This document shows positions 12,177-23,613 of a stretch of DNA of 64,000 bases, piece after piece. Origin of the DNA: Jacaranda mimosifolia (lineage: Eukaryota > Streptophyta > Magnoliopsida > Lamiales > Bignoniaceae); NCBI GenBank assembly GCA_018894105.1, contig CM032119.1:15393246-15457245 (forward strand), in the 5' to 3' direction. Positions within the stretch are counted from its first letter, which is position 1, and every line of letters begins with the position of its first letter. The position numbers were made by a program, and so were the translations under genes. The notes below the pieces were generated by a model, which was not told the DNA's origin, did not search any database, and worked only from the letters and a program-made list of their open reading frames with translations.

Positions 12177-12517
12177 TGCGGAGGGAGGGGTAAATTGCCA
12201 ATTTGAACATAACAAATAATTTGATAGGGGGGTGAATTGATAATTTGTCTGGGAAAAATATTGTAAGAGTTTATCCTGTGCAATCTTAATCCACAACAGA
12301 GACACCGTGTTGTATGTTTCTTTTCCGTATTATAGTGTTCTTTACAGTTCATTGGGAAGGATTTGAAAGCAATTGAAAATGTGCTTCACATCGAGGGGGG
12401 TAAACTTCCAATTTGAACAAAACACATAATTTCACAGGAGGGTAAATTGCCTATTTATTAGAAAAAAAATTTGCAAGAGGTTAACTTGTACATCCTAAAC
12501 TCCACAAAAGAAACACC
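12177..12517. repeat. Direct repeat pair inside the MULE
   Basis: The ~130-base stretch at 12177-12321 (ggggtaaattgccaatttga, tttgatagggggg, gagtttatcctgtgcaatc) recurs at about 12393-12517 with changes. The repeats lie just downstream of the GRF gene. Confidence 0.75.
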
Positions 12518-12889
12518 AATTGAACAACACTAAATTCAACACCAGTCAATCTTTAAAAGCAACTGCAATTTAACACCACCTAAAAGACCAAAATATAGAA
12601 AATGCACACCAAAAACTAGATAATGGCAAGTCAAAATAAAAAAAAAAGTGACAGGGCATCTTTTAATGCACAAAACAGTGCCACAACTATCTCATTCTAT
12701 CCATACACTTTAAACACCTCAAAAGCAAACAAAGACATCTTTTCTACATACCAAATGCACTAATACACAATGTTCAAAAAATAAAATACCAACTACACAT
12801 TCTTCAAAACACATTTATATTATTCAGTCCTTTCTAATGAAATAAAGAAGAAAATCTATGGCCTAGATGCTCTCTTCTCAGCAGCCCTT

Positions 12890-15800
12890 TTCCTCATATT
12901 TTCATAAACTTGACCAACAATTTGTTTTTTTCACTCTTCTTGCTCTCTGTGCAGGTATTGGGGCAGCAGATCCAATTGGTGGAGTAGATCCAGTAGATTG
13001 AGCAAATCCAGCAGTTGCAATAGCTCCATAGATAGGTTGTTTCTACAACATGACTGAAGTAAAAACATGTCCAATCATATGAAATAAAAACAATAGAAAA
13101 GGGGTAATACTCTTGCAGGTCTGGAAGATGAGCATGCTGGCTGTGCTTGAGAATCTTGGTTAAGGGCAAGGGCTGGAGAATCCATGTCCATTTCAGTCTA
13201 GCTACTAGTATGGATATTTCTTGTAGCCTGAAAGTAAATCACAATAGGTAAACAACATAAGTATAGAAAAACAATATAAGTGTGCTAATTACAGATTTTA
13301 AAATAAGATGGGCATATTTTATGACTTGGCTTAGGCGAGGGGCTTCAGAATCCATGTCCATTTGAAGCTGTGCACTAGCTGGGCTTCTTGTAGCCTAAAA
13401 GCAAATGAAAACCATGTGAGAATATAAGTATAGAAAATCAATTCAAGTGATTTGAATATTAGTTTGATTACCTTATAAAATGTTGACTTGGGATGAGTGA
13501 GGTTCTTGCAAGTGCCTTTATTATGACCTCTTTGAAGATAATTTTTACAAGTGTGTGTGAGGCCCTTTCTTGTTGATATGCTCCCCTGTAACTCATCTGG
13601 ACCCCTCATTCTTAACATAGTTGGTTTTCCAAGCTTTCTTCTGGTTTGAGGAGGCTTAAGTGGCACAAAATCTGTCTTGATATAGTCCCTAAGCCCAGGC
13701 ACTCCATGTATCATATGCTCATACACTTTTAAATACGTCTCTTTCTTGTAACAATCATCAACAAAATCCTCTAACTTCAACCTTCTCTCTGAAATTGCAG
13801 CTACAACATAGCAACAAGGGTACGTAGTGAGTTGGAACATCCCACAGGTATATGTTTTCTTCTCCAAATCCACTAAATACCTATCATCTCGTCAAAAACT
13901 GCTGCTTGTTAATCTTTTTGAGAATGTTTGGGCAAATAGATCATTTATACTTCTCCATCCCAACTCTCTTTGTCTGAATCCTTGTTATTAGCTTAGTCCT
14001 TATCCCATCAAACATGGAAATAATAGGCTTGTCCCTTGCATCAAGGATGTAACTATTAAAAGATTCAGATAAATTATTAACTAAAATATCACTCTTACAG
14101 CTTGTTGAAAATATGACCTGGCCCAATGTTGAGGTGGAACACTCCTAAGCCACTCCATTGCAGTCTGAACATTAACATCCACTTTGGGGTCTTCTTTCTC
14201 TAGCAGCTTCATGTAATGCTCAAAATCTGACTTCCTAGCAACTGAGGCTGCTTTCTAAAATTCTCATACATGTGCCGCAAGCAATACATATGATCACAAT
14301 CTACTGCAACATCTTTAAGTGCTTCTATCAATCCCTTCTGTCTATCTGAGATAAAAGTCCATCCTCGTTCACTAATATCATCTAAAAGTTCAGCCAAAAA
14401 CTATGTCCATGTCTCCCTATTCTCCACTAGAACAACAACCACGGCTATAGGGACCATGTTCTCATTGCCATCCCTCCCCACAGCAACAAAAAGTTGGCCT
14501 CCATAACCTGTCTTTAGAAAACAACCATCTAGACCAATTATTGGTCTACATCCAACTAAAAATGCTCTTCTCATTGCACCCAAAGAAAAGCACATCCTAT
14601 CAAAAACTGGAGGATCACTGTCATTCATTTTTCTCAACAATAGCTTGCTGTCAGGATTCTTCTGTCTGACTGTAGCACAATAATCCCAAAGCTTCAAATA
14701 TTGCTGTCCATTAGTTCCTCTGATTTCATCCAATGCATGTCTCTTTGCTTTTATCACCTTAGATGTGCTCGCTTGTACATTCACTTTTCTCCGAATGGTA
14801 TTCTTCAACTTCTCAAAAGAAATGCCAGGGTTGTCTCTGATAATGTTTTCTACACTCTTACCTAAATATCTAGCCTTTGTAAGGCTATTAGAATCTATCC
14901 TAAGACAAGTGTGCTCTCCTTTAATTGTCTTCACTTGAAATATAGATGAATCCATAACATGGGAGTCATGTATTCTCTAACTGCAACTCTGATTCTTGCA
15001 CTTGGCAGTTACTCTTGCGTTCTCATTTCTAATCCACTCTAATTCAAAGCCTTCTCTGACTGCCCAATCCCTCAAAGCTTCCCTAAACACCTGTACATTT
15101 GAGAACTTCATTCCAATAACCATTTTAAAATTCCTCATCTCCTACCCTTCTCTAAAATTAGGATGCTTTGGTGCATCTTCATCAGAGCCACTCAAGCTAA
15201 CTAGGTCATCTTCCACACCTGGATCACTACACCATTCTTCATCTTCAACATTTTGAGGCATGGCTGGTCTCTTTGGCTTAGGGTCATTCGACTTCACAAT
15301 TTTCTTCAACTTTCTCACTTGTTCTCTTCTATTTGTGTTCTTCTCTAAGAAGATGTCATCATCACTGGAGTCCTCCAAGTCTTCTAACACAAGGCTTGGA
15401 GTATCTGAGTCAATATCATAATCACTTGACATGTAATCTTCATCTTCTAAGTCACTTGGATCAGTTGGAGGAGCACATTCTTTTCTTTTCTTTTTCTGAC
15501 TATTTTCTTTCCTCATTTCATTTTCTGTGATTGTTTTCTCATATTGAAGATCACCAACTATTGCTTCCATTGTATCCTCCATCCAGTTCATATCAGGAGC
15601 TTGAAAATCAAACTAAAATGCAGCATCAAATGCCCCATCAAATTGCTGATTATTTTCAACTTGCTGTTTTTCTTCCTCAAGATTCTGATGGTCATGAACT
15701 TGTTGTGGTTCTTCCTCAAGATTCTGATGGTCATGAACTTGTTGTGGTTCTTCCTCAAGACTTTGATTGTCATCAACTTCTAGTGGTTTTTGCTCAATAG

Positions 15801-16540
15801 TAGGATTCTCATCAACTTGTTGGGGTTCGTGCTCAATATTTGGGTTCTCATCAACTTGTTGTGGTTCATGCTCAAACTAAAATGCACAACCAAATTGATC
15901 CACAACTTTTTGCTGCTGATTCTCAGTTGCTTGCTGGATTTCCTCCTCATCTTACTGCATGTTGGGATTTTGCAATTCATTTTCATTTTCTTGCTCAACA
16001 ACCCATTTTTCTGCACCTTCTTGTTGCTGCTCAATGTGCATGGGATCATGTTCATTAAGCTCCTCCTTCTCAACTAGAGGTTGTGTACCTACCTCAATTT
16101 CACCAGCTTCCACTTGCTGTCTAATACTAAATTCATCATTAAAGTTGAGTCCAGATGTCAACAATTTAATCCCTGAATCTCGAACCTTGTTGTAATGCTT
16201 GTCTTGCTTTTTAAATAAATCCTCCAAGCTTATTTAATTGCCATGCTCATCCATTACCTGTAGTGGATTACCTAACTCCTCAATATATAATAAAATAGGA
16301 AGGTTAATGTCTCTGCATGCCCTTTGCATTTCAATTATGCTATCATCAGGCATCTCACTGTTTAAAAGCCTTAACCCATACTCAAGTGATTCTCCAGGTC
16401 TTCTGTAATAGAAGTTTACAGGCCCTTTCTTGCCTCTATGCATCATGTACAGTTCATTCATCACATCTAAATTAAAATAATCTAAATCAAACTTGGGAAT
16501 ACTAATAGAGAACCTCCTCTGTATATCACTTTAGGTGTGC
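12890..16540 (-). pseudogene. MULE transposase (mudrA type), degenerate
   Basis: Read on the - strand from about 16540. An N-terminal PB1-like MuDR domain contains PVNFYYRRPGESLEYGLRLL. Next is an acidic, Gln-rich repeat region (16227-15590) and an acidic stretch (DSSDDDIF). The MuDR plug-like domain follows (FSNVQVFREALRDWAVREGF). The MULE core comes next: IIGLDGCFLK holds the first catalytic Asp, ISDRQKGL the second, and NNLSESFNSYILDARDKP the Glu. A SWIM-like zinc site (YTCGMFQLTTYPCCY) and a CCHC-like knuckle (CKNYLQRGHNKGTC) close it. From 16464 to 14209 one frame holds with several stops, two of them TAG at Trp positions (before RIHDSH at about 14969 and after NRETWT at 14401-14403). 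Frameshifts occur near 14200 and 13900. Two SWIM ligands and one knuckle ligand are Tyr instead of Cys or His. The enzyme is dead. Confidence 0.9.
15640..15880 (-). repeat. 39-bp tandem repeats encoding an EEPQQV-type 13-residue unit
   Basis: Five or six units of about 39 bp (ttcttcctcaagattctgat core) lie in the transposase frame. On the - strand they encode variants of EEPQQVHDHQNLE and HEPQQVDENPNIE. The adjacent pair at 15680-15760 is nearly identical, which points to recent unequal exchange. They form an acidic, Gln-rich linker between the PB1-like and plug-like domains. Confidence 0.85.
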
Positions 16541-17514
16541 GCACAAATTCCCCTCCGTACCAAATCTCCAACTAATGATACTAACTTATCTGCATGCATA
16601 AAAAAATAAGAAATAAATATCTCGCCCTTTAATTATAGTAGGAGACTTTGATATTGACTCAACAACATGATTTCGATTGACTCTAATAAGGTTCATACTG
16701 ACCAATCTTTGACTAATTTAAGTGAATATAACATACTCACAGAAAAAAAATGATTCTATTTGACTTTATAAGTTTTATAGTTTTATAAGTTTGGGGACCA
16801 CAACACGTTGTATCACATGGACAAAGCTACATGTTTGGATTTATTACAATTATTGGGGGGCCACATCAAATAATTGAAAATAATAATTTAAAATTAATAA
16901 ATTAAACTAAACTCTATAGTAATCAAAATACTACACTACTGACATAAAGAATCTATCAGAATCTAGTCAGACAAGTGGACCAAAGAATTATAATCAACAA
17001 CAACATCAACTTCATTCATAATATACACAAAGAACTTGCCAATAATATATATATATACATATGTACACACAACAACTACCCACACCCATATATAGTCTGG
17101 AAGTTCCCAAAACTTCAAAACATGATAGTAGAAATTTACCAAATCCTAACGCCAAATCAGAAAATAAAAAAAGTTTAAGCTATGTACCTTAAACGCTTGG
17201 GGAAAATTGAAGTTGCGCAAGGAAAATGTGAGGTTGTCGTGAGCCCTTAACCCACCAAGATTCGGTCTAACCTCCAATCTTTCAAAAACCCTCCCAGGAT
17301 CGAGCAAATAAACTGGTCGGATACCTTGATGTCGTGAGGTTACAGGTAGGGTTTTCAGAATGAGGGTGGGAGTGTTTGAGCTTTGTGTTGGAAGGTGGAA
17401 TTTCGATTTGAATGTTTGGGAAAGATGAACAAAGTTTGAGGTTATTTTACTTGAGGGCATTCTAGTCTTTTCATGGATAATTGTGTACTAAACTGCAGGC
17501 GGAAGGCAGTGTGA

Positions 17515-17616
17515 GCTATATTTCTAAAATGACGATGGGGGTTTTTTGCATTTTTTTTTCACAGGGGTCATTGTGAACATTTCATATTTCTCAGGGGGGT
17601 AAAATGATATTAGCCC
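17515..17616 (-). repeat. MULE right terminal inverted repeat
   Basis: It is the reverse-complement partner of 11281-11390 and ends in ttagccc directly before the second TTATTATCT. It lies upstream of the transposase and probably contains its promoter. Confidence 0.85.
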
Positions 17617-17625
17617 TTATTATCT
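17617..17625. repeat. MULE target-site duplication, right copy
   Basis: TTATTATCT, identical to 11272-11280. Confidence 0.93.
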
Positions 17626-19430
17626 GATGAAGTCGCTAAATTGCTTTACTATTATCCTGCTAGAGCATACTGGTTAAAAAGATAATTTTACACAAGAAAT
17701 CCAAAAGAGCAGGAGTTTTGATTTTGAACTATCCAAGCCATTGAAGCTAGAAACTGTATATCAAAGTAGGTAACAAAGATGCATGGAGAGCATGTGAGAT
17801 AGTTGAAAATAGTTTTAAAAAATTTGGAGAATTTTAAGATCAAGATCTCTGATACCAAAACTTGGTGGTGAATGACTTGGAGGGATCTTAGGAATGTTGG
17901 AAATGGTGGTAAACTTTGATTATGGGATGCTGTCGACGGTCAAACTATGCATATGGGACCTTGAAATTTCTAAGAATGGATGTCATATTGGCTTGAATCA
18001 CTTGCAAATATGAGAATGCATTTACCTATTGTGGAATGCATTATGGCTCTGTACATGGAATATGATGAATTTAAATGGTGGAAATGGCTTTTGCTAACAG
18101 TAGTTGCTTTTTTCTTGCAAATTCTTTTTGATTCAATTTTTTCATGGTGTTTGAATTGAGCTGAGAACTATTGTTCTACAGATCCTATGTTGCTGTACAA
18201 AACTATTGGACATGAAATTATACAAAAATTGCAACAGTTTATTTGTGGACTCAGCTTTCAAATATTTGGCACAAATTGCCTTTGAGCATGAATTTTGGAT
18301 GGCTAGAAATACATGCATGCACACAGACAAGTGTTGGCAACAAAGTTGACTTTAGTTAGTTCTCTCTAAATGGTTTTATCTGCCCACTCCATACTGACTT
18401 TTGAACTTGTTTTGGTGTAAAGTTGACTTTGCTAGCTCTTGGTATAGAAGTTGATTGAGTTGTTGTATAGTTGACTTTCTACTAAATTTTGGTTCAAAGT
18501 TGACTTGGAAAATTGGAATGCTAGAAGTGGTAATTGTGAAGAATTTTTGGGTTGTTATACAGAATGAGTTACACTTTTTGCTACAGAATTTGGATTTTGG
18601 TTTAGAATTTTGGTACTGACGACATTATTTAAATCAAAGCTTGACTCGAAAGCAGCAAAATGGAGTAGACTTTGTTGGGGGTTATTTTGCTGGATTAGCA
18701 AATCTCCAAATATATTAACTACACAATTGAAATAATACAAGATCTAGAACCTGAGTACATATTTAGCTCATTCCTGGAATAGAGACTACAAATTTAAGAA
18801 TCAATCCAAGGACGTAATGGTTGGCTTTTGTGGGGTTGCGTTGACCATTAGCACAAGACAATAATTAGCACACATTTTCTCTACATTTGTTTGTAGAATT
18901 AAATTGGGAGGTGATTTAGATGATGGCCACTCTCAATTTTATTCTTCTTTATTTTTTATTTTTAATTTTCTTTTTTTCTAGAAAAAGATGATTGTACGAG
19001 AGAAGTTTTCTTTTCTTTTCTTTTTTGTTTTTTTTTTACTAGATTTCCTAGACTAAATTGGGATCTTATTTACTTAGATTCTCTCTCTTGTGTACATAAA
19101 ACTTTGTATTTGAGATTTAATGTACATGTTGGGGTCATGGCCTAGCCCTGGGGATTTTATAAAAATAAAAATTGACAAAAACTATTAAAGTTCAATTAAA
19201 TTTTAAAAATAAAAAAAATTAATAAACTAAAGTTTTAATAAGACATCATTATCTTTAAGTAAAAACAAGTTTAAATTTAAAAGGAAATTAAAACAAAAGT
19301 GTTATCTACTAAACTAAGTAACACAATAAATTAAATAATAAAATTTTGAATTATCATTATTTTAATTTATTATATGTTTCATTAACTTTTTAACAAATTT
19401 AGCTCAATATTAATTTAGCGCTTCAAACTA
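17626..19430. other. CACTA interior right of the MULE, no gene recognised
   Basis: This continues the sequence interrupted by the MULE. I looked for the next ARPC2 exons and did not find them. A degenerate motif around aaagttgactt recurs several times between 18345 and 18505. T-rich tracts lie near 18940-19040. Confidence 0.5.
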
Positions 19431-19831
19431 AATTTAAAGAGTTTTTCATATTTCGTTGAAAAATATTTATTGAGTTTTTTATACTCTTTTGCCAAATAGT
19501 TGGCAAAGAGTTCATTGAATGTTTAGTATTTTTTAGCAATCATGCAAAATTAAGTTGGTTTTAGCAATCATACCCAGTGGCATAAGTCTCCTACATAATG
19601 TGGGGTGTCAGAAGTTAGAGCCCAAACTTATTCCTGATGTGCTTGCATGATATAAATTTATTAAAAAAAAAAGTTGGTTGTTGTTAATATATGCTTTGCA
19701 AACATATTTGTTGGTTGTTGATGATAAATTTAAAAAACAATTAGTAACTGTTTAAAAATCTATTATTAAATTGGTCACAATTGATATTTATCTATGGCGA
19801 CCATTAATTTTTTTGCTAAAAGTTTTAATTT
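19430..19831. repeat. CACTA right subterminal region, tip deleted
   Basis: The region contains ttttagcaatcat, gttggttgttg, ttggtcaca, ggcgaccatt and tttgctaaaag. These are the same motif family as in the left subterminal region. The expected terminal tttcttgtagtg is absent before LTR sequence resumes. Confidence 0.7.
19570..19674 (+). mobile_element. Possible tRNA-derived SINE fragment
   Basis: A box-A-like stretch (gtggcataagtctcc) is followed about 40 bases later by a box-B-like stretch (agaagttagagcccaaac). A short unrelated tail ends in a 10-base A run. No clean target duplication is visible, so the call is weak. Confidence 0.35.
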
Positions 19832-20213
19832 TTAATTCACATAGGAATATAGTGAATTAAATAAATTAGGAATTTCATTGCGGGTAATTCAGAAGAACAT
19901 CGTAATTGCATAGAACTCAAGACTAATAACTTGTTATTAATTTCATAGGGAGAAAATTATATAATCAACTCATTCGATTGATGAAATCATAATTCTGGGC
20001 TTCTATATCCTGGTAGAAAACTTAATCAGTACACTTTTTCTTATTTTCATTATTTTAGTTTTAATTCCTACATAATTGATTTCTATTTGAATAAAATAAA
20101 TGTGTGATAAATTAATAACTAGTAGCGAATAATTTAGTTCTTCATGGGATCGACAATCTCACTTTATTACTTGTTGCGACATGTGCACTTGCGTAATTGT
20201 TTGCACACCAACA
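19832..20213 (+). mobile_element. Right part of the split 5' LTR (Ty3/gypsy)
   Basis: It aligns base by base with 23217-23613: ttaattcacatag, gcgggtaattc, gaagaac, aacttgttattaatttcata, and the end tttgcacaccaaca. It ends directly before a primer-binding-site-like sequence. Confidence 0.9.
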
Positions 20214-20240
20214 AGTTTTTGGCCCACTGCCGAGGAACTT
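20214..20240 (+). promoter_or_regulatory. Primer-binding-site region (tRNA-Asp type)
   Basis: The sequence ttttggcccactgccgagga follows the LTR end. It resembles the tRNA-Asp-complementary site used by Athila/Tat elements, with several substitutions. Confidence 0.65.
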
Positions 20241-20339
20241 AAATTATTTTGTTTATGCTAATATTATTTTTAAGCACCAAGTTTTAATTCATACTTTATC
20301 TTTCTTTGTTTTATTTTATTTTATTTTTATTTTAGGGAT

Positions 20340-22790
20340 CCTTTGCAATTATATGCAGGATAATCAGGAGTCGAAATTAGTTCCATTTGATCTAGAAATT
20401 AAGAGAACTTTTCATAGACGCAAACGAGTACTTCAATGCGTAGACGGGGATACTACAGAAATAGCAGAGGAAGATGGATATTTGGTTGACTATGTTATCC
20501 CAAATATTCATTTCACACATGAATCGCTAGACTAACTGTTCAGGCAAATACTTTTGAGATTAAGCCAGCCATCATTCAGATGATACAGAGTTCAATACAG
20601 TTTGGGAGAGCTCCAATAAAAGATCCGAATGCTCATTTGGCTATTTTTTGGATATTTGTGACACTTTCAAATATAATGGAGTCTCTAATTATGCAATTCG
20701 ATTGAGGTTGTTCTCATTCTCACTAAGGGACAAAGCAAAGAGTTGGTTAGCATCCTTACCATCAGGGTTCATTACCACTTGGGAGGATTTAGCATAGAGA
20801 TTCTTATCAAAGTTTTTCCCACCATCACGAATTGTCAAGTTGAGGAATGAGATTACTTCATTTGTCCAATTTTATCAAGAAACATTTTATGAGGCATGGG
20901 AAAGATATAAGGAGATGCCCAGAAAATGTCCCCATCATGAATTGAGAAAGTGGCTTCAAGTGCATACATTCTACAACAGATTATCCGCACAAACCAAATA
21001 AATAGTTGATGCTGTTGCAGGGAGGTACACTTATGCGGAAGAAGATTGGGGATATATTTGAGTTATTTGAAGAGGTGGCAACAAATAGTTATCAGTGGCC
21101 AACTCTGGAAGACTAACTCAGCCAAAGAAAGCTGCAAAAATTTATGAGGTAAATGCTACTACATCTTTAACTGCACAGTTAGAAGCTTTAACAAAAAAGG
21201 TGGACACGCTTGCAAGTATTATAACCCAACCAATGCAGCAAGTTCAAGCAGTAGAGAGCTAATTTATTATTTGCGATATTTGCGAGGATGCGCATTTGAG
21301 TGATCAATTCAAGTAATCAGTGTTAGCATACTTTGGAATTGGTTCATTTTGTTGGGAACTTCAACAAGAATCAAAATAATCCATCATAAATACTTATAAT
21401 CCTAAATAGAGACAACACCCAAATTTTCATGGAGCAATAACCAAGGACAAACTTTAGCTCCTAAGCTACCATCACCAGGCTTCCAACAACAAACAAAGCC
21501 ACCAACTCAAGAACAAAAGCCATTATTAGAAGAGATGTTTATGCAGTTCATGGCAAAAACTAAAGCACCAATTCAGAATCAACCAAGTTCAATCAGAATA
21601 TCAGAAATACAAATGGGTCAAGTAGCTAATACATTAAGGATGAGACAGCAAGGAATTTTGCCAAGTGATAATGATATTATTCCTAAACAAAAAGGCAAGG
21701 AACATTGCAATGTTGTTTCTTTGAGGAATGGTTGACAGTTGCAAGAATTTTAGAAAGTCCCTCCATCTTTAGAGGAAATGGAAGAAGAATCACTAGTTGA
21801 GAAAAGAAAGGATGAAAAGTAGAAAATTGAAGAAGTTAATCCTATCAAACCACCTCTACCCTTTCCTCAGAGGCTTAAGAAGAAAAAGTTGGACAAGCAA
21901 TTTCAATAATTTTTGGATGTCTTTAAGAAACTCCACATAAATATTCCATTTGCTAAAGCCTTAGAACAAATGCCGAGTAACGTAAAATTCATGAAAAGCA
22001 ATTTTATCTAAGAAAAGGCATTTGAGTGAATCTGAAATGGTGGCTCTCACAGGGGAATATAATGTAATCATCTAAAAGAAGTTACCTCCAAAGCTCAAGG
22101 ATCCTGGGAGTTTCATTACTCCATGCAAAATTGATACTAAATTTTTCGGAAGGGCACTATATGATTTAGGGGGCAAGCATAAATTTAATGTCGCATTCCA
22201 TCTACCAATGGCTTGGATTGGGAGAGAGCAAGCCAACTAGTATAACCTTGCAACTTGTGGATAGAACATTCACATATCCTAAGGGAATAATTGAAGATGT
22301 ATTGGTAAAAGTTGATAAATTTATTTTCCCTACAAGTTTTATTGTGTTGGACATGGAGAAGGATACTAAAGTGCCGATCATCCTTGGGAGATCATTCTTG
22401 GCCATATGTAGGACTATAAAAAATGTGCAAAAAGATGAATGGACCAGAGGGTCCAAGATGAAACAGAAACTTTTAATATGTTTAAAACATTTTATTTTCC
22501 CAAGGACATTGACAAGTGTTTTGCAGTTAGTATGGTGATAAGAGTGATCAAAAGATTTTGAAAGACCATTTTGAGCCAGCCAACAAGTGCTATTCTATAA
22601 TTCCTAATTTAAATGGTTATCAGGAAAGCTAAAATCATGACGGTTGGGACCATTTCTCATTAATGAAATCCTTCCACATGGAATGATGGAATTGAAAGAA
22701 ATTGATTTAAGAAGGCGGTTTAAGGCAAATAGAAAAAAAAAATCAAACATTATTGAAAAGGTAATTTGATCATCAACAATCCACAACCAC
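20340..22790 (+). pseudogene. Gypsy gag-protease remnant with internal deletion of RT, RNase H and most of integrase
   Basis: Broken frames read as follows. A gag domain at about 20660-21070 contains LRLFSFSLRDKAKSWLASLP and YEAWERYKEMPRKCPHH. Near 21700 there is a short motif, KGKEHCNVVSLRNG. Around 21890 is the linker KKLDKQFQ, then PFAKALEQMPSNVKFMK. The aspartic protease region (about 22090-22540) contains DLG at the active site with an extra G that shifts the frame, then KVDKFIFPTSFIVLDMEKD and VPIILGRSFLA. The sequence then jumps to the C-terminal end of integrase (GPFLINEILPHGMMELKEID at about 22645-22705) and the post-pol leader. RT and RNase H are therefore deleted. The motifs fit the Athila/Tat group, and the element cannot replicate on its own. 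Confidence 0.85.
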
Positions 22791-23082
22791 CTTAATTAAC
22801 ATCAACTAAAGCTTGAAAGTCAAGCCCTTATTGGGAGGCAACCCAAAATTTAATTGCTTTTTTCATTTTTTAGTATTTTTTTATGGGTATTTGTTTAATT
22901 TTTTTATATTTATTTGGTGTTTTTGTAGGGTTAAAAAAAGGTGCAGGAACAATGTTCGGTGTGCCGAGCCCTGAAAAATTATACAATGACGTCGCACCGG
23001 AGCGCATGCAATATGTGCTCCAATGCAAAAATTTCAAAACAAAAAAAAAAGGTGAGAAGCCTGGACGTGAATTGATGAATTA

Positions 23083-23613
23083 GTTAAAATAACATAAGAG
23101 CTTAGGATTAATTATTAAAATTCATAAATTAATTAATTTGCAAGTAGGATAAGAATATACATACTTGCCCTAGGTAGTTAGTTGAGTGGTACAACCCTAT
23201 CCATAATTTAGTTAATTCACATAGTAATATAGTGAATTGAATAAACTAGGGATTTGATTGCGGGTAATTCGGAAGAACCCCATAATTGCGTAAGACTCAA
23301 TACTAATAACTTGTTATTAATTTCATAGGGAGAAAATTATGCAATCAACTCATTCAATTGATGAAATCATAATTCTAAACTTCCATATCCTATTAGAAAA
23401 CTTAATTAGTACACTTTTTCTTATTTTCATTAGTTTAGTTTTAATTCCTACATAATTGATTTTTTTTTAAATAAAACAAATATATGATATATTAGTAATT
23501 AGTAGCAAATAATTTAATTCCTCGTTGAATTGACACTCTTCTCATTACTTTATTATTTGTTGCGACACGAGCACTTGCATCATTGCTTGCATTATTTGAT
23601 TTGCACACCAACA
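23083..23613 (+). mobile_element. 3' LTR of the Ty3/gypsy element
   Basis: It matches both halves of the split 5' LTR and ends gcacaccaaca at 23613. Its left boundary is uncertain, because similarity to 1-286 fades before about 23085; the first part of this LTR may be deleted. It keeps about 20 bases (23197-23216) that are missing at the CACTA right junction of the other LTR. Confidence 0.8.

Larger units (their letters stand above)
11281..17616 (-). mobile_element. Mutator-like element (MULE) with mudrA-type transposase and GRF gene
   Basis: The element is 6,336 bp. Its ends are imperfect inverted repeats of about 100 bp. The left end (ATGATTGTACCCCC, GAAAAATGAAAT, CCCCGTGAAAAAAAA) pairs with the reverse complement of the right end (ATCATTTTACCCCC, GAAATATGAAAT, CCCCTGTGAAAAAAAA). 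Perfect 9-bp duplications flank it. It carries a decayed transposase on the - strand and a short GRF zinc-finger gene on the + strand, arranged convergently. It lies inside the CACTA element, in an intron of the ARPC2 fragment, and is therefore younger than the gene capture. Confidence 0.93.
287..19831. mobile_element. CACTA-type DNA transposon carrying captured host-gene fragments
   Basis: The left end starts with CACTACAAGAAA, the characteristic plant CACTA terminus, right after tgg inside an LTR. The first ~850 bases and the last ~400 bases are full of short motifs of the type ttggttgctaa, tagcaaccaa and ggtcgctaaa in both orientations, as expected of CACTA subterminal repeats. LTR sequence resumes at 19832, so the element spans about 19.5 kb, or 13.2 kb without the nested MULE. 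The mirror terminus cttgtagtg is missing on the right. About 20 bases of LTR present at 23197-23216 are also missing there, so a small deletion removed the right tip. No TNP2- or TNPA-like coding sequence was found. The interior holds exons of PFP alpha, quinolinate synthase and ARPC2. It is probably a non-autonomous, now immobile element. Confidence 0.78.

Noticed and set aside
15531..15800. + strand frames with repeated QDSDGHELVVVLP units
   Set aside because: They are the reverse strand of the 39-bp repeats within the MULE transposase frame, which has better domain support.
15640..15880. Regular repeats resembling a CRISPR array
   Set aside because: Units are contiguous without spacers, keep the coding frame, and lie in a plant transposase gene.
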